Assembly: GCA_947487155.1 (NCBI GenBank)
Contig: CANKVS010000025.1
Span: 1 to 57,851, forward strand
DNA: 57,851 bases
Direction: 5' to 3'
DNA from: an uncultured Flaviramulus sp.
GTDB taxonomy: Bacteria; Bacteroidota; Bacteroidia; Flavobacteriales; Flavobacteriaceae
Shown: piece by piece, positions 19,603 to 28,336 of the stretch
Numbering within the stretch: the first letter of the stretch is position 1
Layout of the letters: each line of letters opens with the position of its first letter
Translations under genes and position numbers: made by a program
The notes under the pieces: model-generated
The model's input: only the letters and a program-made list of their open reading frames with translations
The model's database searches: none
What the model was told of the DNA's origin: nothing

Positions 19603-20673
19603 TTATAACTTCAACAAATAATCAGCAGCAGCAAAAGGTGTTGTTTTGTTGTTTTCAATTAGTTGCAATTGTTCAGCAAGTGCAGTTTTAATTTTTTTAC
19701 GATTAAAAAAATCAGATTTTAATTGCTCTTCAACAGTTTGAATTAACCAAAATTTGTTCTGCTCATTTCGCTTTGCGATAAAGAATTCGTTTTTAGTAGT
19801 TATTTCGATATAATTTAAAATCATAGACCAAATATCTTCAATACCTTTATTATGTAAGGCACTGCAAATAGTGACTTTTGGTTGCCAATTTGAAGATTTT
19901 TCTGGATAGAGGAGAAGTGCTCTATTAAATTCAACTTTAGCTAGTTTAGCACGTTTTAGGTTGTCGCCATCGGCTTTATTAATGGTAATAGCATCAGCCA
20001 TTTCAATAATACCACGTTTAATGCCCTGCAGTTCGTCGCCAGCACCAGCCAATTTCAATAACAAAAAGAAATCGACCATACTGTGTACGGTAGTTTCACT
20101 TTGACCAACACCAACGGTTTCAATAATAATAACATCAAAACCCGCAGCTTCACATAAAATAATAGTTTCGCGTGTTTTTCTGGCAACACCTCCTAAAGAA
20201 TCTCCCGAAGCAGACGGACGAATAAAGGCGTTTTTATCTTTTACTAAATCTTCCATTCGGGTTTTATCACCCAAAATACTACCTTTAGTAAGTGTACTAC
20301 TAGGGTCTATTGCTAAAACGGCAACGCGTTTACCACGTGTTGTTAAATGCTTACCTAGAGCTTCAATAAAAGTGCTTTTGCCCACTCCAGGAACACCTGT
20401 AATACCAACACGAATGGATGTATTAGCATGTGGTAAACATTGTTTAATTATGGTGTTTGCTTTTTCTAAATGTTTAACATTCTTACTTTCTATAAGTGTA
20501 ATTGCTCGACTTAGTGCGGTAATATCTCGATTTAAAATTGATGAAACTAAAGCCTTGGTATTTGGTTGGGATTTTCGTTTACTTTTTATATCGTTAATTG
20601 AAGCGATATTGGTGATTTCTGATTTAGAAGCACCTTGTTTTTCTTTTAGAGCAGATTTTTTTTCTTTAGCCAC
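19603..20673 (-). CDS. meaB: Methylmalonyl-CoA mutase-associated GTPase MeaB (ArgK family)
   Basis: About 356 residues. The G3E-type GTPase has the P-loop GITGVPGVGKSTFIEALG, AIDPSSTLTKGSILGDKTRM, the ETVGVGQSE switch II region and the base-recognition NKADGDN. MeaB protects and reloads the B12-dependent methylmalonyl-CoA mutase. The mutase genes are not in this window. No ATG exists: GTG 20673 is chosen, and TTG 20682 is possible. A lysine-rich N-terminal extension of about 40 residues precedes the conserved region. Confidence 0.9.
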   Translation of the reverse strand: MAKEKKSALKEKQGASKSEITNIASINDIKSKRKSQPNTKALVSSILNRDITALSRAITLIESKNVKHLEKANTIIKQCLPHANTSIRVGITGVPGVGKSTFIEALGKHLTTRGKRVAVLAIDPSSTLTKGSILGDKTRMEDLVKDKNAFIRPSASGDSLGGVARKTRETIILCEAAGFDVIIIETVGVGQSETTVHSMVDFFLLLKLAGAGDELQGIKRGIIEMADAITINKADGDNLKRAKLAKVEFNRALLLYPEKSSNWQPKVTICSALHNKGIEDIWSMILNYIEITTKNEFFIAKRNEQNKFWLIQTVEEQLKSDFFNRKKIKTALAEQLQLIENNKTTPFAAADYLLKL

Positions 20674-20754
20674 AATACACAATTATTTGTCTAAATTTAC
20701 GATATTATTTTTATTGAATATTATGTTTCAATTAAGATGTAAAGTTGGATATAT

Positions 20755-20781
20755 ACTGATGACTGAATACTGTTTACTGAC
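20755..20781. repeat. Low-complexity ACTGA tract abutting the DUF2911 stop
   Basis: The words ACTGA, ACTGT and ACTGA repeat at irregular spacing and end four bases from the stop codon of the leftward DUF2911 gene. It resembles the stop-adjacent simple tracts at 18704, 42839, 46985 and 47454. Confidence 0.45.
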
Positions 20782-20784
20782 TTA

Positions 20785-21339
20785 TTATTTCAATGGAACA
20801 GAAACCTTAGTATTGTCCCACGCCATGGTTAAAAATAGGTTATCGGTAGAATTGTCAAAAGCAATGGTGAATTGTTCTACTATGGTGTTTAATTTTTCAA
20901 TAGGCACCTCAATATCTAATACATCGTAATTAGGGTCCCAAAGCGGTTTCATTTCGTTGTCTACACCCCAAGAATACTGTTTAGAATTAAATATAACACT
21001 CCAGGTACTATCTTTAGGAACCGTCCAAAGTGTGTATTTTCCAGCAGGTAACAGGTTTCCTTGAACTTCTAAATTTTTATTAGTTTTAAAGGTTGTAGCT
21101 TCATTTGCTCCAGTACGCCATACTTCATTAAAAGGGACTAAAGCACCAAAAATGACACGCTCTTTTTTTGAAGGTCTATTGTAAAATACTTCAAGTTTTA
21201 AATCGTTAAGCTTAAATTCTACAGTATCTTTTGGGCTTAATCGTGGAGAGAAAATATTTTCAACAAAAAAAGAATATAAAAATAATCCTAAAGCTATTAA
21301 CGATAATAGAATTAAAACGCGTTTTAAAAAGGTGTTCAT
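20785..21339 (-). CDS. DUF2911 domain protein, membrane-anchored
   Basis: 184 residues. An N-terminal membrane segment or uncleaved signal (about 5-27) is followed by one DUF2911 domain with its usual signature: LEVFYNRPSKKERVIFGALVPFNEVWRTGANEATTF, then LPAGKYTLWTVPKDSTWSVIFN. The family is common in Bacteroidota, presumed periplasmic, and of unknown function. It stands alone upstream of meaB and may be cotranscribed with it. Confidence 0.85.
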   Translation of the reverse strand: MNTFLKRVLILLSLIALGLFLYSFFVENIFSPRLSPKDTVEFKLNDLKLEVFYNRPSKKERVIFGALVPFNEVWRTGANEATTFKTNKNLEVQGNLLPAGKYTLWTVPKDSTWSVIFNSKQYSWGVDNEMKPLWDPNYDVLDIEVPIEKLNTIVEQFTIAFDNSTDNLFLTMAWDNTKVSVPLK

Positions 21340-21687
21340 ATAGAGCTGTTTTTATGGTATAAAGATACTTTTAAAAAGTAACAATTAACAAGGTTGAAAC
21401 GTAGAATTATGTAGTTTTGTTATATTCATATAAATATTAATTTTGAATACCTGCAATCCGTCATGATTTTAAAATATTGATTATCTTGCTTCAAAAAGAG
21501 TGACTATTTAATTTATTAAGTTTATAACAAATTTTAATTGTAAAAAATCTTTAATTTCTATCATAAATAATGCTAGAATTATACATATACGAGATGCGTA
21601 CTATGTTACTTAAAGCACCTAATTACAGATACTCTTCCTCAAAAAAAAGCTTAATTGTATTTAAAAACTAATTTCTTATAAATAATT
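21340..21687. other. AT-rich intergenic region with no gene seen
   Basis: This 348-base divergent stretch separates the DUF2911 gene from the phosphoribosyltransferase-like gene. I found no open frame with protein character, no strong hairpin and no clear TAnnTTTG box close to the downstream start. Confidence 0.6.
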
Positions 21688-22260
21688 ATGGAAGTTATCA
21701 CGCTTAGTGAGAAGGATTTTTTTAATAAATATTTAGAATTAAAGGGGCAAATAAAAATTAAACCTGATATTATTATAGGTGTTCTTAATGGTGCTAGTTA
21801 CCTGATTGAAGAATTTAAAAATGAAAAAGATTATAACTCGGTAACATTTGAGTTAATTACGCTTCAGAGGGAATTGGAAATTATAAAGAGAATAGGTCTT
21901 TTTAAAGTTCTATTGAAAATATTACCCTATAAAATTTTAGATAGATTAAGAGTTTCCGAAGCTAAAAAAGCAAAGAAAAAACTAAAAAAAATAGATTTAA
22001 TCGAATTATCTAATCAAAAAATAGATTTGCCTATATCAATTTCAACAGAATTGGTCAAAAATATTTTAATTGTAGATGATGCTATCGATACAGGCAAAAC
22101 AATGTATTTGGTTAAAAACAATTTAAGTGGTTTGTTTCCAAATGCTAATATTAAAATAGCGGTTATATCGTGGACAATTGAAAAATCTATTGTAAAACCA
22201 GATTATTTTCTGTTTAAAAATGTTTTGGTTAGATTCCCATGGTCTAAAGATTATAAATAA
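21688..22260 (+). CDS. Phosphoribosyltransferase-like protein
   Basis: 190 residues. The PRPP-binding signature of type I phosphoribosyltransferases is visible as NILIVDDAIDTGKTMYLV near residues 128-145. An early PDIIIGVLNGASYLIEEF matches the loop that opens the fold. Between them lies a lysine-rich helical segment (about 55-110) that is not typical of the purine or pyrimidine salvage enzymes. The base or acceptor is unknown, and a PRPP-sensing role is possible. It is followed directly by a HAD gene, suggesting they act on the same metabolite. Confidence 0.72.
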   Translation: MEVITLSEKDFFNKYLELKGQIKIKPDIIIGVLNGASYLIEEFKNEKDYNSVTFELITLQRELEIIKRIGLFKVLLKILPYKILDRLRVSEAKKAKKKLKKIDLIELSNQKIDLPISISTELVKNILIVDDAIDTGKTMYLVKNNLSGLFPNANIKIAVISWTIEKSIVKPDYFLFKNVLVRFPWSKDYK

Positions 22261-22267
22261 AAAGATT

Positions 22268-22888
22268 TTGAAAAAAAAAGCTTTAGTAGTTGATTTAGAT
22301 GGGACGCTATACACAATTAATACGTTTCATTATTTTATCAAATTTCTTGTTTACCATAGTATTAAAAGCATTAATATTTTATTGTTAATTAAAATTTTTA
22401 TGGCTTTAGTATTTAGAGGATGTATGCTAATACCTCACTCTAAGATGAAATACTTTATTCTGAAAAGTATAATGAATAATAGGAGTATAGACTATCAAAA
22501 ATTCATTAAAAAAATTTCAATTTATAAAAGAAACATATCAATAATAAGAGAAGGAGAGTTTAATTTAAAAATATTGGCAACAGCAGCCCCTTCGTGTTAT
22601 GCAAGTATAATAGCAAAAAATGAAGACTTTGACGTTTGTTTGGGTACAGATTTTCCAATTTCAAATTTTGATAAGGAATTTGAAAATAGTAAAGAAATTA
22701 AAAAAGAGTCAGTTTTAAATTATTTAGGGCATGATGGTAATTCTGATTTTGATACGTTTATTACCGATCATTTGGATGACATTCCTCTAATGAAATTAGC
22801 TGATAAAAATATATTAATCAATCCGAGCAATGTTACTATAAAAGAGGTTAAAAAACAATTAATTTCATTTGAAATAATTCATTTTTAA
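22268..22888 (+). CDS. HAD-superfamily hydrolase
   Basis: 206 residues from TTG 22268. HAD motif I is VVDLDGTLYTI right at the N-terminus, motif II is probably LATAAPSC and motif IV FITDHLDDIPLM. A hydrophobic stretch (about 20-50) forms the cap or a membrane-associated helix. The frame is also open to an ATG at 22220, which would overlap the phosphoribosyltransferase gene by 41 bases and add 16 residues before motif I; most HAD proteins start as the shorter form does. Likely a phosphatase of unknown substrate. Confidence 0.7.
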   Translation: MKKKALVVDLDGTLYTINTFHYFIKFLVYHSIKSINILLLIKIFMALVFRGCMLIPHSKMKYFILKSIMNNRSIDYQKFIKKISIYKRNISIIREGEFNLKILATAAPSCYASIIAKNEDFDVCLGTDFPISNFDKEFENSKEIKKESVLNYLGHDGNSDFDTFITDHLDDIPLMKLADKNILINPSNVTIKEVKKQLISFEIIHF

Positions 22889-22966
22889 CCAAAAATAAAT
22901 ATTTTTAAGGGTGTAATGAAAATTTATTTTGATGAGGATATATAAGTAAAATACATCTTTTTTCAT

Positions 22967-22974
22967 TAATTTTG
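22967..22974 (+). promoter_or_regulatory. Promoter -7 box for the E2 gene
   Basis: TAATTTTG fits TAnnTTTG, 37 bases before the ATG at 23012. Confidence 0.5.
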
Positions 22975-23011
22975 CAAACATAATTTAAAAAACGAGTATT
23001 ACGTTACAGAT

Positions 23012-24328
23012 ATGGCAAAGTTTGAGCTTAAATTACCAAAAATGGGAGAGAGTGTTGCAGAAGCAACAATAACATCTTGGTTAAAAGAAGTTGGAGATAC
23101 TATAGAGCTAGATGAAGCGGTTTTAGAAATTGCGACAGATAAGGTTGATAGTGAAGTGCCTAGTGAAGTTGATGGTGTTTTAGTAGAGAAATTTTTTAAT
23201 GTAGATGATGTTGTTCAAGTAGGGCAAGTTATAGCAGTAATTAAAACAGACGGTGATGATGCAGAAGAAGAGGTGTTTCCAAAAGAAGAAACTATAGAAG
23301 AAACAAAGGCTATTGAGCAAGTTGAGCAAACTATTGCTATAGCAAAAGAAACAGTAACACCTGTTACTTCTAGTGAAGGGCGTTTTTATTCACCTTTGGT
23401 TAAAAATATTGCAAAGAAAGAAGGGATTTCCCAAGATGAATTAGATGCTATTTCAGGTTCTGGAAAAGATGATCGTGTTACCAAAAATGATATTTTAAAT
23501 TATATAGAAAGTAAAGGTAACTCTAAAGCAGGTGTTACTCCAGTTGTTCAAGCACCTATTGTTCAAAATAAAGTTGTAGAAAAGCCAAAAGCAGATTCTG
23601 CACCAATTGTATCAAGTGGCGAGGATGAAATTATTGAAATGACCAGAATGGGCAAACTTATTGCGCATCATATGGTTGAATCGGTGCAAACATCAGCACA
23701 TGTGCAAAGTTTTATTGAGGCAGACGTTACTAATATTTGGAATTGGAGAAAGAAAGTTAAAGCAGATTTCATGAAACGTGAAGGTGAGAATTTAACGTTC
23801 ACACCAATATTTATGGAAGCTATTGCTAAAGCATTACGCGATTACCCAATGATGAATATTTCTATGCAAGGCGATACCATTATTAAAAAGAAAAATATCA
23901 ATTTAGGTATGGCTGCGTCGTTAGCTGATGGGAATTTAATTGTACCCGTTATTAAAAATGCAGATCAACTTAATTTGGTTGGTATGACGAAGCAGGTTAA
24001 CGATTTAGCTAATCGAGCACGTAATAATCAATTAAAACCAGACGATATACAAGGCGGAACTTATACCGTTACTAACGTTGGTACATTTGGTAGTATTATG
24101 GGAACACCTATTATTAATCAGCCACAAGTGGGTATTTTAGCTTTAGGAGCAATTAGAAAAGTGCCAGCAGTAATTGAAACCCCAGAAGGCGATTTTATTG
24201 GTATCCGTTATAAAATGTTTATGTCCCATTCTTACGACCATCGTGTTGTTAATGGTGCTTTAGGAGGCATGTTTGTTAAAGCTGTTAAGGATTATTTAGA
24301 AGCTTGGGATAGCGATAGGGAAATATAA
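23012..24328 (+). CDS. 2-oxo acid dehydrogenase dihydrolipoamide acyltransferase (E2)
   Basis: 438 residues with the full E2 layout: lipoyl domain 1-80 with the lipoylated lysine at K44 (EIATDKVDSEVP), an acidic/Ala-rich linker, peripheral E1/E3-binding domain at about 128-165 (SPLVKNIAKKEGISQDELD), a second linker, and the catalytic domain (about 205-436) with SYDHRVVNGALGG. It transfers acyl groups to CoA in a large multi-enzyme complex. The branched-chain (BkdB) or a generic 2-oxo acid complex is most likely. E1 and E3 genes are not adjacent. A clear terminator follows. Confidence 0.93.
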   Translation: MAKFELKLPKMGESVAEATITSWLKEVGDTIELDEAVLEIATDKVDSEVPSEVDGVLVEKFFNVDDVVQVGQVIAVIKTDGDDAEEEVFPKEETIEETKAIEQVEQTIAIAKETVTPVTSSEGRFYSPLVKNIAKKEGISQDELDAISGSGKDDRVTKNDILNYIESKGNSKAGVTPVVQAPIVQNKVVEKPKADSAPIVSSGEDEIIEMTRMGKLIAHHMVESVQTSAHVQSFIEADVTNIWNWRKKVKADFMKREGENLTFTPIFMEAIAKALRDYPMMNISMQGDTIIKKKNINLGMAASLADGNLIVPVIKNADQLNLVGMTKQVNDLANRARNNQLKPDDIQGGTYTVTNVGTFGSIMGTPIINQPQVGILALGAIRKVPAVIETPEGDFIGIRYKMFMSHSYDHRVVNGALGGMFVKAVKDYLEAWDSDREI

Positions 24329-24347
24329 AAACTCAAACTTATTTAAT

Positions 24348-24384
24348 AAATACCAACCTGTAAAACGGTTGGTATTTTGTTTTT
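24348..24384 (+). terminator. Intrinsic terminator after the E2 gene
   Basis: AAATACCAACC (24348-24358), an 8-base loop, then GGTTGGTATTTT and a further T run. Confidence 0.9.
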
Positions 24385-24430
24385 TACAGGTTTGTAATTT
24401 AGTACCTTTACACTTCATAAAAATTGGATA

Positions 24431-25207
24431 ATGCAACTAAACCTAACAAAACCCATTTGTTTTTTCGATCTTGAAACTACGGGAATAAACATATCTAAAG
24501 ATCGTATTGTTGAAATTTCTATTTTAAAAGTTTTCCCTAACGGAAAAGAAGAAAGTAAAACATGGTTGGTAAATCCAGAAATGACTATCCCGCATGATGT
24601 CATAGAAATTCATGGTATTACTAACGAAGCTGTTGCAGATAAGCCTACCTTTAAAACACTAGCAAAAGAGGTGTATAATATGATTAAAGATTCAGACCTT
24701 GGAGGTTTTAATTCTAATCGATTCGATATTCCGCTTTTAGCTGAAGAAATGCTACGAGCCGATATAGATTTTGATATGAAAAACAGATTAGCAGTCGATG
24801 TGCAAACTATTTTTCATAAAATGGAGCAGCGCACTTTAAGTGCAGCCTACAAATTTTATTGCAATAAAAATTTAGATGGTGCACATAGTGCCGAAGCCGA
24901 TACCAATGCTACCTATGAGGTTTTAAAAGCTCAAATAGCAAAGTATGATGAAGTTGAAAATGACACCAAGTTTTTAGCCGAATTTAGTTCGAGGAAAAAG
25001 TTTGCAGATTTTGCAGGTTTTATAGCATATAATAAAGATGGTGTAGAATGTTTTTCGTTTGGAAAACATAAAGGAAAGTTAGTAACCGATGTATTAGAAA
25101 AAGAACCAGGGTACTTTGGTTGGTTGCTTAATGCAGATTTTCCGTTGTACACAAAAAAGGTGCTAACTGCTATAAAATTAAAGAACTTTAATAATAAATT
25201 AGGATAA
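24431..25207 (+). CDS. DnaQ-like 3'-5' exonuclease with C-terminal extension
   Basis: 258 residues. The DEDDh nuclease domain (about 5-170) shows ExoI FFDLETTGI, ExoII GGFNSNRFDIPLL and ExoIII GAHSAEADTNATYEVL with the catalytic histidine and aspartate. A C-terminal segment (about 205-250, FSFGKHKGKLVTDVLEKEPGYFGWLL) matches the DUF3820-like putative nucleic-acid module seen behind some exonucleases. Probably a DNA repair or RNA-processing exonuclease rather than the polymerase III epsilon subunit, because it is fused to that tail. First gene of the block that runs through cinA. Confidence 0.88.
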   Translation: MQLNLTKPICFFDLETTGINISKDRIVEISILKVFPNGKEESKTWLVNPEMTIPHDVIEIHGITNEAVADKPTFKTLAKEVYNMIKDSDLGGFNSNRFDIPLLAEEMLRADIDFDMKNRLAVDVQTIFHKMEQRTLSAAYKFYCNKNLDGAHSAEADTNATYEVLKAQIAKYDEVENDTKFLAEFSSRKKFADFAGFIAYNKDGVECFSFGKHKGKLVTDVLEKEPGYFGWLLNADFPLYTKKVLTAIKLKNFNNKLG

Positions 25208-25231
25208 TGAGCATTGAGCGAAGTCGAAATG
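25206..25231. repeat. Fragment of the TGAGC...GTCGAA dispersed repeat
   Basis: ATTGAGCGAAGTCGAAATGC lies between the exonuclease and FAH genes. Related words occur at 28566-28584 and as inverted arms at 48543-48602. Short elements of this kind are common between genes in Flavobacteriia. Confidence 0.5.
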
Positions 25232-25259
25232 CATGTAAAGAATCTTATCAATAATAGAT

Positions 25260-25871
25260 ATGAAGTTAATCTGCATCGGAAGAAATTATACCGAACATAT
25301 TAAAGAACTGGAAAATGAAAAACCTACAGACCCTGTGGTGTTTTTAAAACCAGACACCGCAATTCTTCTAAAAAAACAACCTTTTTTTATTCCAGATTTT
25401 TCAGAGGATGTACATCATGAAGTTGAGGTTTTGGTTAAAATTAATAGAGTGGGGAAGTATATTAATAAGAAATTTGCGCATAAATATTATAAGGAAATAG
25501 GGTTAGGAATAGATTTTACAGCACGCGATTTACAAAGTAAATTAAAAGCAAAAGGCTTGCCTTGGGAAAAAGCAAAAGCATTTGACGGAGCTGCAGTTGT
25601 AGGTAATTGGCTTCCAGTTGAAAATTTTAAAAATGTAGATAATATTAACTTTTCTTTGCAAAAAAACGATACCGTAATTCAACAAGGTAATACCAGTTTA
25701 ATGTTGTGGAAAATAGACGAGTTAATAGAATATGTATCAAAATATTTTACTTTAAAGATTGGAGATATTATCTTTACCGGAACTCCAGCAGGAGTTGGCA
25801 AAGTAATTGCAAATGATAAACTTAAAGGATTTATAGAAGGCAAAGAAATGTTTTCAATAACAGTAAAATAA
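25260..25871 (+). CDS. Fumarylacetoacetate hydrolase (FAH) family protein
   Basis: 203 residues, the compact single-domain form of the family. The metal-binding core is seen in IGRNYTEHIKELEN, VHHEVEVLVKINRVGKYI, GIDFTARDLQSKLKAKGLPWEKAKAFDGAA and the closing GDIIFTGTPAGVGKV. Members hydrolyse or decarboxylate beta-diketo acids such as oxaloacetate or acylpyruvates; the substrate is undetermined. It is directly joined to the Hpt gene, with no spacer. Confidence 0.9.
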   Translation: MKLICIGRNYTEHIKELENEKPTDPVVFLKPDTAILLKKQPFFIPDFSEDVHHEVEVLVKINRVGKYINKKFAHKYYKEIGLGIDFTARDLQSKLKAKGLPWEKAKAFDGAAVVGNWLPVENFKNVDNINFSLQKNDTVIQQGNTSLMLWKIDELIEYVSKYFTLKIGDIIFTGTPAGVGKVIANDKLKGFIEGKEMFSITVK

Positions 25872-26213
25872 ATGGAACAACATTACAAATTATTTAGAGT
25901 TCGCGAATTAGCTGATAATGATGAGGACTTTATTAAAACATTAGCCGAAACTTTTATAGAAGAAGTTTCTGTTGATTTAGAACGACTAAAAAAAGCAGTA
26001 GCAGAACAAAATTATCAAGAAGCATATCAAGCAGCTCATAAAATGAAACCAACGATAGATTTGTTCGAACTAGGAGTGTTAGATGTATTAATAGAAGTTC
26101 AAGATTGGGGAAAATTCACTAAAACAGACTTAAATATTAATCCGCAATTAGAAGTAGTTACTTCTAAAGTAAACAAAGCGCTAGAAGAGATTCAATCCGA
26201 TTTTAATCTGTAA
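25872..26213 (+). CDS. Orphan histidine-phosphotransfer (Hpt) domain protein
   Basis: 113 residues, all helical, with the Hpt signature around H56: QAAHKMKPTIDLF. Single-domain Hpt proteins carry phosphate between hybrid histidine kinases and response regulators. No hybrid kinase lies beside it. Its ATG follows the FAH stop without a gap, and the cinA start follows two bases after its stop, so it is translationally embedded in an otherwise metabolic operon. Confidence 0.82.
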   Translation: MEQHYKLFRVRELADNDEDFIKTLAETFIEEVSVDLERLKKAVAEQNYQEAYQAAHKMKPTIDLFELGVLDVLIEVQDWGKFTKTDLNINPQLEVVTSKVNKALEEIQSDFNL

Positions 26214-26215
26214 TA

Positions 26216-27466
26216 ATGCTAGCTGAAATAATAACTATTGGTGACGAACTTCTTATAGGACAAGTTACCGATACTAATTCTGTTTTTATAGCCAAGGCGC
26301 TTAATAAAATTGGTGTTTCAGTATATCAAATCACTTCCATTCAAGATGAAAAAAAGCATATACTTCAAGCCTTAAGAGAAGCAGAAAATCGTGCAGATAT
26401 TATTATTTTAACAGGTGGTTTAGGGCCAACTAAAGATGATATTACAAAAAAAACAATAGCCGAATATTTTAATGACACACTCATTCAAAATGCTTCAGTT
26501 TTAGAGAACATTAAAACCATTTGGAAGCAATATGTAAAGCAAACACTGTCTCAGGTAAATATAGATCAGGCATTAGTGCCTTCAAAATCTAAAGTTTTAA
26601 TGAATAGGTTGGGTAGTGCTCCTGGTATGTGGATTGACCATAATAACAAAGTGTTTATTTCGCTTCCTGGTGTTCCGTATGAAATGAAAGGTTTGATGAC
26701 AAATGAAGTTATTCCTAAATTACAGAATAAATTTCATTTTCCGTTTATTTTACATAAAACCCTATTAATATATGGCATAGGGGAAAGTGCACTTGCAAAT
26801 AGAATTGAAACTTGGGAAGACGCCTTACCAGACTATATAAAATTAGCATACTTACCTAGTTTAGGTAAATTACGCCTTCGGTTGTCTGCTAAAGGTTTTG
26901 ACAAGGATAAAATTGAAAATGAAGTTCAGTCCCAAATAGATCAGCTATTACCCTTAATTAAAGATGAATTCTTTGGTTTTGAAAACGAGGAAGAACCAGT
27001 AGAAGCTTTTATTGGTAAGCAGTTGGTTAAAATGGGAAAATCATTAGCTATTGCCGAAAGTTGCACGGGAGGAAAAATTGCAAAACAATTTACGGTTAAT
27101 TCTGGAGCATCAGCATATTTTAAAGGCGGTGTAATAACGTATGCAACGCAATCTAAAATAGATGTTTTAGGAATTTCAAAGGATGTAATTAAAACCCATT
27201 CTGTAGTAAGTGCTCAGGTTGCAGAAGCTATGGCAAAAAGCGCATTGCAATTATTTAATTCAGATTTTGCCATTGCTACCACAGGAAATGCGGGACCAAC
27301 AAAAGGCGATGCAAATGCCGAGGTTGGTACAGTTTTTATTGCTATTGCTACAAAAACGAACGTTTTTTCAGAACAATTTTCTTTCGGAAATCATCGTATA
27401 AAAGTTGTCACTAAGGCGGTAAATAAAGCTTTAGAAATGCTTCAAAAAGAAATTTTTAAAAATTGA
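26216..27466 (+). CDS. cinA: CinA family protein (nicotinamide-nucleotide amidase/pyrophosphatase)
   Basis: 416 residues with two domains. The N-terminal MoCF-like domain (about 1-170) has EIITIGDELLIGQVTDTNS and ILTGGLGPTKDDITK and is the COG1058 pyrophosphatase. The C-terminal CinA domain (about 255-412) has IAESCTGGKIAKQFT and TGNAGPTKGDANAEVGTVFIA, the NMN deamidase part that recycles nicotinamide mononucleotide. Both catalytic regions look intact. Confidence 0.94.
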   Translation: MLAEIITIGDELLIGQVTDTNSVFIAKALNKIGVSVYQITSIQDEKKHILQALREAENRADIIILTGGLGPTKDDITKKTIAEYFNDTLIQNASVLENIKTIWKQYVKQTLSQVNIDQALVPSKSKVLMNRLGSAPGMWIDHNNKVFISLPGVPYEMKGLMTNEVIPKLQNKFHFPFILHKTLLIYGIGESALANRIETWEDALPDYIKLAYLPSLGKLRLRLSAKGFDKDKIENEVQSQIDQLLPLIKDEFFGFENEEEPVEAFIGKQLVKMGKSLAIAESCTGGKIAKQFTVNSGASAYFKGGVITYATQSKIDVLGISKDVIKTHSVVSAQVAEAMAKSALQLFNSDFAIATTGNAGPTKGDANAEVGTVFIAIATKTNVFSEQFSFGNHRIKVVTKAVNKALEMLQKEIFKN

Positions 27467-27477
27467 TAAGAATTAGG

Positions 27478-27507
27478 TTGCTATAAGTTAAAGATTTAGT
27501 ATATTTG
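27478..27507 (+). promoter_or_regulatory. Full -33/-7 promoter for rpmB
   Basis: TTG (27478-27480), a 19-base spacer, and TATATTTG (27500-27507). This is the best match in the window to the Bacteroidota consensus TTG-N19-TAnnTTTG, 38 bases before the rpmB ATG. It gives the ribosomal protein genes a transcript of their own even though cinA is close upstream. Confidence 0.8.
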
Positions 27508-27545
27508 CACCTCGTTTTTAAACAACAAAATTTAAAGTTATAATA

Positions 27546-27782
27546 ATGTCAAGAGTTTGTGAACTTACAGGAAAGAAGGCAATGGTTGGAAACAACGTGT
27601 CTCATGCATTAAATAGAACTAAACGCAAATTTAATGCGAATTTAGTGAAGAAACGTTTTTACATTCCAGAAGAAGACAGTTGGATTACTTTAAAAGTTTC
27701 TACTTCTGCTTTAAAAACTATCAATAAAATAGGTATTTCTGCAGCAATTAAAGAAGCAAAATCTAAAGGGTTTTTAAAATAA
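27546..27782 (+). CDS. rpmB: 50S ribosomal protein L28
   Basis: 78 residues, full length for the family. SRVCELTGKKAMVGNNVSHALNRTKRKF is the diagnostic N-terminal half. It binds 23S rRNA in the large subunit. It is the first gene of the rpmB-rpmG-DUF4295 set with the strongest promoter in the window. Confidence 0.97.
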   Translation: MSRVCELTGKKAMVGNNVSHALNRTKRKFNANLVKKRFYIPEEDSWITLKVSTSALKTINKIGISAAIKEAKSKGFLK

Positions 27783-27806
27783 TAGCTGTATTTAAAAGTA
27801 TAAGAA

Positions 27807-27989
27807 ATGGCAAAGAAAGGTAATAGAATACAAGTAATTTTAGAGTGTACAGAACATAAAGCAACTGGACAACCAGGAACTTCAAGATACATTACTACCA
27901 AAAATAAAAAGAATACACCAGACAGAATGGAGATAAAGAAATTTAATCCAATCTTAAAGCGTATGACAGTTCATAAAGAAATTAAATAA
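27807..27989 (+). CDS. rpmG: 50S ribosomal protein L33
   Basis: 60 residues starting [19 protein letters not shown], a complete L33. The zinc-binding cysteine pairs of C+ forms are absent (one Cys only), so this is the zinc-independent type. It lies 24 bases after rpmB. Confidence 0.96.
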   Translation: MAKKGNRIQVILECTEHKATGQPGTSRYITTKNKKNTPDRMEIKKFNPILKRMTVHKEIK

Positions 27990-28066
27990 TTAGAAATTTT
28001 AAGTAAGTAAAATTTCAAATAACACAAATTAGAAATTTTTTAAAAGTTTCATATAACGCATAAGTC

Positions 28067-28219
28067 ATGGCAAAGAAATCAGTAGCATCGTTACAAACAG
28101 GATCAAAAAGGTTAACAAAAGCTATAAAAATGGTTAAGTCTCCAAAAACAGGAGCCTACATGTTTGTAGAATCAATTATGGCACCAGACCAAGTAAACGC
28201 ATTCTTAAGCAAGAAATAA
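28067..28219 (+). CDS. DUF4295 small basic protein
   Basis: 50 residues from ATG 28067 to TAA 28217-28219: it starts MAKKSVASLQTGSKRLTKA and ends DQVNAFLSKK. The family is Bacteroidota-specific and typically follows rpmB and rpmG, as here; its size, basic charge and position suggest a ribosome-associated protein, but the role is not established. A terminator follows 22 bases later. Confidence 0.9.
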   Translation: MAKKSVASLQTGSKRLTKAIKMVKSPKTGAYMFVESIMAPDQVNAFLSKK

Positions 28220-28241
28220 GTATTTACTTTATACAATATTC

Positions 28242-28275
28242 AAAGCAGCTTTCTTTACCGAAAGCTGCTTTTTTA
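28242..28275 (+). terminator. Intrinsic terminator of the rpmB-rpmG-DUF4295 unit
   Basis: AAAGCAGCTTTC (28242-28253), loop TTTACC, GAAAGCTGCTTT (28260-28271), then a T run. Confidence 0.92.
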
Positions 28276-28302
28276 TTTTTATATTTGATTTGAAAAGAAA
28301 CT

Positions 28303-28332
28303 CCTCAAATTTTAATTTGAGGTATCTTTTTT
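28303..28332. terminator. Second hairpin with T run
   Basis: CCTCAAAT, loop TTTA, ATTTGAGG (28303-28322), then TATCTTTTTT. It backs up the terminator just upstream or belongs to the repeat cluster that follows. Confidence 0.55.
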
Positions 28333-28336
28333 AAAA

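Noticed and set aside
20372..20929. 185-residue plus-strand frame
   Set aside because: It is antisense to meaB and the end of the DUF2911 gene, and crosses the intergenic tract; no start context or domain.
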